This document shows, piece by piece, positions 61,153 through 64,000 of a DNA stretch of 64,000 nucleotides (the stretch's first letter is position 1; each line of letters begins with the position of its first letter). This DNA is from Chloroflexota bacterium. Its GTDB lineage: Bacteria; Chloroflexota; Limnocylindria; Limnocylindrales; CSP1-4. A program made the translations under genes and the position numbers. The notes beneath the pieces are model-generated. The model was not told where the DNA came from. It saw only the letters and a program-made list of their open reading frames with translations, and ran no database searches. The stretch is from the NCBI GenBank assembly GCA_947475545.1, contig CANJLL010000003.1, forward strand, positions 124,001 to 188,000, written 5' to 3'.

Positions 61153-62136
61153 TCAGCTGGGCTTGGGGGAGGTGGTCGGTGCCGCCGAAGGGGCCGCGGA
61201 GGGCGCGGCCGACGGTGCGGGCGAGCCGGAAGCCGCGGGCGAGCCGGAAGCCGCGGGCGAACCCGAAGCCGCCGGGCTGGCGCTGCTCGCCTTCGTGGGC
61301 GCCGGCGTCGCGGTGGGTCGGGCGCAGGCAGGCTCCGGGTTGGATCGCTCGGCCTGGTTCAGGTAGAACGCCTTGATCTGCTCGGTGTCCAGCGTGTTCA
61401 GGGGCAGGATCTGGCCCCACAGAAGTGCCGCGTACGGGGCATTCATCTGGTCGAACCGGGCGATGGTCACGCCGGACCCCAGCTGCGTCGTGGGGAACCC
61501 GCACAGGGGGCTGGGCGGCAGCGTCTGGAGGAGGGCCTTGAGCGCGGCCTGGCCGGCGCTGGCGCAGGCATCTCCCGGGCACTTGTAGAGGACCACCAGG
61601 CCGCCGTGCTCCAGGTTGTGGATGTACCCCTGCGGGACCGGGGTCTCGTCGTCCTGGGCGTAGAAGCCCGGCTTCACGGGGCCCTGGTTGGTCTGGTTGT
61701 AGTGGTTGCCGCTGGCCGGCGGGCAGAGGGCGTAGGTGATCTTCTGGCCGACCGCGATATGGGCGCGGCCCAGGTCCGGCTGGACGTAGCCGATTCGGGC
61801 AGGCGATGCACCCGGCGCCAGCGACGCGGCGGGCGACTCGGGGGCGCCGGTCGCGGGTGCGGTCCAGTCCTGCGCGCAGGCGTACGCCGGCTGCGCGGCG
61901 TTGAGGGCGACGATGCCGCCGATCACGACCAGGGCCACCACGGCGAGGCCGCCCAGCAGGACGCGGCGGTTCTTCTCCAGGAAGGACTGCGACGGCGCCG
62001 GCGCGGTGAAGCGGCCGCCGCGCGTGGCGGGTCGGCGCGTGCCCGGGCGTGCGCCAGGGCGGGCGGCGGTCGGTGCGCCAGCGCCAGTGGTGGCGGGGCG
62101 AGCCGGCTGCTCGGGGGAGCTGGCGTCGTCGGTCAA
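61153..62136 (-). CDS. DUF3105 membrane-anchored protein
   Basis: A 327-residue protein. After a disordered Ala/Arg/Pro start, a single helix RVLLGGLAVVALVVIGGIVAL (about 58-78) anchors an outer domain with the DUF3105 pattern: CPPASGNHYNQ, GPVKPGFYAQDDETPVPQG, IHNLEHGGLVVLYKCPGDAC. The His residues resemble metal ligands, but the role of DUF3105 is not established. The C-terminus is a Ser/Pro/Ala tail with three copies of SPAASG. TTG 62136 has GAGGAA 8 bases upstream. It ends 16 bases before the FAH gene start and may be co-transcribed with it. Confidence 0.85.
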   Translation of the reverse strand: MTDDASSPEQPARPATTGAGAPTAARPGARPGTRRPATRGGRFTAPAPSQSFLEKNRRVLLGGLAVVALVVIGGIVALNAAQPAYACAQDWTAPATGAPESPAASLAPGASPARIGYVQPDLGRAHIAVGQKITYALCPPASGNHYNQTNQGPVKPGFYAQDDETPVPQGYIHNLEHGGLVVLYKCPGDACASAGQAALKALLQTLPPSPLCGFPTTQLGSGVTIARFDQMNAPYAALLWGQILPLNTLDTEQIKAFYLNQAERSNPEPACARPTATPAPTKASSASPAASGSPAASGSPAASGSPAPSAAPSAAPSAAPTTSPKPS

Positions 62137-62309
62137 GGGAGCAGTTCCTCGTGGGTGGGGCCGCTGGGCGGCGGGTTTGCGCAACAGAGGGTACTCGTAG
62201 CGCGCATGCCGTGCGTCAGGCGCGACCTGCCGTCCATCGGACCGGGCGCGGCCCGCTGTGCATTGGACCCGGCGCGGCCCGAGACGCGGCCGGGCGAGTG
62301 CCGCTGGCC

Positions 62310-62705
62310 CTAGGCCTCGTTCAGCCAGGCACGTGCCGCGTCCCCGGCCAGCCCGCGGAGCAGCAGGATCCCCAGTGCCGCCACCAGCAGCGCGACCGGG
62401 AGCATCCCCGAGAAGAGCGCCAGCGGCACCGCCGGGACGGTCAGCGAGCTGAGGCCCAGCGCCAGGGAGCGCGACGCCTCCTTGCGCTGGAGGACCAGGG
62501 TGATCGTGAAGATGTCGTAGGCCAGGAGGGCCATCACCACCAGGCCCACCAGCGAGACGGGCGCGGCGACGGCCAGGTCCACCACGAACCGGAGCGAGAG
62601 CCCAATCACGCCGAGGATCAGGAACGCGTAGCCCAGGAAGACCTGGATCACCGGCGGCATGGAGCGCGTCGAGGGCAGGGGGCCGGGTGCGGTCGTGGGG
62701 GGCAT
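62310..62705 (-). CDS. Small membrane protein, unknown function
   Basis: A 131-residue protein with about four hydrophobic helices: VFLGYAFLILGVIGLSL, a pair around APVSLVGLVVMALLAYDIF, and TVPAVPLALFSGMLPVALLV, joined by short basic loops (LQRKEASRS). No family recognised. CAGAAT (62718-62713 on this strand) is 7 bases before the ATG, so the mRNA is probably leaderless. It is divergent from the methyltransferase-like gene across a repeat-containing gap. Confidence 0.7.
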   Translation of the reverse strand: MPPTTAPGPLPSTRSMPPVIQVFLGYAFLILGVIGLSLRFVVDLAVAAPVSLVGLVVMALLAYDIFTITLVLQRKEASRSLALGLSSLTVPAVPLALFSGMLPVALLVAALGILLLRGLAGDAARAWLNEA

Positions 62706-62734
62706 CGGTGCGATTCTGCCACGCCGGGGCCATG

Positions 62735-62830
62735 TTGCCTGCGTGAGCCGGCGATGCCTGCGCGGCCCAGCCGTGCCTGCCCGAGCCGGCGATGCCTGCG
62801 CCTACCGACCGTGCCTGCGCGGCCCGGCGA
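62735..62830. repeat. Degenerate tandem repeat of about 19 bases
   Basis: About five imperfect units of the type GATGCCTGCGCGGCCCAGC. Two copies of GAGCCGGCGATGCCTGCGC (62745-62763 and 62783-62801) are identical, 38 bases apart, separated by variant units with GTGCCTGC. It ends just before the TATACT promoter box at 62846. Confidence 0.75.
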
Positions 62831-62860
62831 CCGACGGCAGCCCCATATACTCCAGCGACC

Positions 62861-63478
62861 GTGGCCGACCTTCCCATCGACCTGACCCCCGAGCTCGCCG
62901 CTCGACTCGCCCGCGCCCTCGACGTCGAGGGCAAGATCGTGGCCGCCCTCGAGGCCCTGGGCCCCGTGGCCGGTTGCGACGTCGCATTGGTGGACACCCG
63001 CGGCGGGCCGATTCGTGCCGGCCTCGTCGCCGCCGGCGCCCGGGTCGAGGACCTTCCGCTGGATCCAGCGACGTGGTCAGCCTTCCCGTCGGGTGGCTTC
63101 GACGCCGTCGTCGGCCTGTGGTCCGCCTTCCGCGGCATCAACCCTGCCGAGCTCGCGGGCGCCGAACGGCTCCTTCGCCCGGGCGGCCGCCTGCTGGTCT
63201 TCCACGACTACGGTCGCGACGACATCGCGGGGTTGCGGGGCGACCTGCCCGAGTACGGCGCGTGGAGTCGGCGCAACGGGCCGTTCCTGGCCGGTGGCTT
63301 CCGGGTGCGCGTGCTGCACTGCTTCTGGACGTTCGAGACCCTCGAGGAGACGCGGGCGTTCCTCGCCGACGCGTTTGGGGAGGCCGGCGTGGCGCTGGGC
63401 GAGACGCTCAAGCGACCGCGGCTCTCGTGGAACGTGGGGGCCTACCACCGCGCTCGCCTGCTACCCTCCGACGCATGA
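62861..63478 (+). CDS. SAM-methyltransferase-like protein
   Basis: A 205-residue protein with a reduced Rossmann methyltransferase layout: CDVALVDTRGGPIRAGLV (first strand and turn), a second strand ending in EDLPLD, SGGFDAVVGLWSAFRGI (the fourth strand), ERLLRPGGRLLVFHDYGRDD (the family motif LRPGGxLL) and a beta hairpin FRVRVLHCFWTFET near the end. The glycine-rich SAM loop is weak, so activity is uncertain. GTG 62861 is chosen because TATACT (62846-62851) lies 9 bases upstream. The stop overlaps the next gene by 4 bases. Confidence 0.72.
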   Translation: MADLPIDLTPELAARLARALDVEGKIVAALEALGPVAGCDVALVDTRGGPIRAGLVAAGARVEDLPLDPATWSAFPSGGFDAVVGLWSAFRGINPAELAGAERLLRPGGRLLVFHDYGRDDIAGLRGDLPEYGAWSRRNGPFLAGGFRVRVLHCFWTFETLEETRAFLADAFGEAGVALGETLKRPRLSWNVGAYHRARLLPSDA

Positions 63479-63888
63479 CGCGCGGCCGGATGGAACCACG
63501 ACCGCAGGCGACGACCCGCCGGGCTGATGGATCGGGTCGGCGCCGCGCCGCTGCGCCGCGCTCGGCCGGGCCGCACATCGGCGGCGTGGAGATCAGCCCG
63601 ATGCGCGTCGTCATGGTGATCGCCCTGGTGGGCAGCCTCCTCTACCTCGTCTTCGCCATCACGGTTCGCGACGCCAGCCAGATCCCGATGCTCTCCTCCG
63701 GGGCCGCCGTGCTGGGTATCGTCTTTGCCGCGCTGGCCGTGGGCGGCCTCATCGACTGCTACCGGGCGGGCAAGGCCAACGACGGCCGGCGGGCGATGCT
63801 GATGGCGGTGGCCGGCGGGGTCTCCGCCATGATCTCGGCCGGCGCGTTTGCGGCGGCCATGGTGCTCGCACTGGTCTGGTCCGCCTGA
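63475..63888 (+). CDS. Small membrane protein, unknown function
   Basis: A 137-residue protein. A basic N-terminus of about 40 residues (Arg/Ala-rich) is followed by three hydrophobic helices: MRVVMVIALVGSLLYLVFAI, a pair around AAVLGIVFAALAVGGLI, and SAGAFAAAMVLALVWSA at the end. No family recognised. Its ATG overlaps the methyltransferase-like stop (ATGA), and a tRNA gene follows 28 bases on. Confidence 0.7.
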   Translation: MTRGRMEPRPQATTRRADGSGRRRAAAPRSAGPHIGGVEISPMRVVMVIALVGSLLYLVFAITVRDASQIPMLSSGAAVLGIVFAALAVGGLIDCYRAGKANDGRRAMLMAVAGGVSAMISAGAFAAAMVLALVWSA

Positions 63889-63916
63889 GCCCCTGCTACA
63901 CTCGGGCCGCCCCCTC

Positions 63917-63993
63917 GCCCCCATCGTCTAGAGGCCTAGGACGCCACCCTTTCAAGGTGGAGATCAGGGGTTCGAATCCCCTTGGGGGTACCA
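63917..63993 (+). tRNA. tRNA-Glu (anticodon TTC)
   Basis: A complete cloverleaf is visible: acceptor GCCCCCA paired with TGGGGGT, D-arm with TCTAGAGGCCTAGGA, anticodon stem CCACC/GGTGG with loop CTTTCAA (anticodon TTC at 63951-63953), and T-arm AGGGG-TTCGAAT-CCCCT. A TACACT box at 63897-63902 precedes it. The CCA end is encoded (63991-63993). Confidence 0.97.
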
Positions 63994-64000
63994 CGCAACC

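Overview
The window is a GC-rich (about 70 percent by eye), densely coded bacterial chromosome segment. Gene content and style fit a Chloroflexota lineage (perhaps the Limnocylindria-like soil and freshwater groups), and a deep actinobacterium-like lineage is the main alternative. The supporting traits are a Gram-positive-type SOS box (CGAAC-N4-GTTC) at lexA, an Agl23/TIGR03663-type membrane protein beside UPF0104-type and GT2 glycosyltransferase genes, many GTG and TTG starts, 1-4 base stop/start overlaps, and many genes with a -10 box only 6-7 bases before the start codon. The assignment is an inference; no rRNA gene or taxonomic marker tree is available.

Layout. 1-5.6 kb: a truncated GT-C membrane glycosyltransferase, an EamA exporter, dnaB and lexA (minus strand), then a DUF1232 protein and rplI (plus). 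5.7-18.6 kb: one plus-strand surface-glycan type cluster holding an FAD oxidoreductase, three related giant membrane proteins (one fused to an NHL beta-propeller), an Agl23-like protein, a UPF0104 flippase-like protein and a GT2 polyprenyl-phosphate sugar synthase. 18.6-23.3 kb: a hybrid histidine kinase, DNA polymerase IV, and a small gene with its own promoter carrying two SOS boxes. 23.3-30.3 kb: a one-carbon operon fchA-folD-fhs in which FolD lacks the cyclohydrolase lysine, two tandem MFS transporters and panD. 30.3-49 kb: the histidine-degradation genes hutH, hutU, formimidoyltransferase and hutI, all on the plus strand but interrupted by acetyltransferases, a cobalt-type nitrile hydratase operon, a haloalkane dehalogenase, a PhoX-type phosphatase, a minus-strand Rieske/amidohydrolase/MFS operon and an Nramp transporter. 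49-54.5 kb: RidA, a metallo-hydrolase, a secreted HEXXH protein, a decayed IS481 element, argS, and an upstream region rich in repeats and dyads. 54.5-62.7 kb (minus): a membrane-anchored beta-propeller, an RNase Z-like hydrolase, the operon FAH-tdh-kbl-histidinol phosphatase, and a DUF3105 protein. 62.8-64 kb: a methyltransferase-like gene, a membrane protein and tRNA-Glu.

How the parts work together. Histidine is converted to glutamate by HutH, HutU, HutI and the formimidoyltransferase. The formimino group enters tetrahydrofolate, where the FchA-type cyclodeaminase, FolD and Fhs at 23-27 kb can process it. Threonine is cleaved to glycine by Tdh and Kbl. The SOS circuit is visible through the lexA promoter and the small gene after dinB. 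The 5.7-18 kb cluster probably builds or transfers a lipid-linked sugar at the cell surface. No CRISPR array, prophage or complete mobile element is visible.
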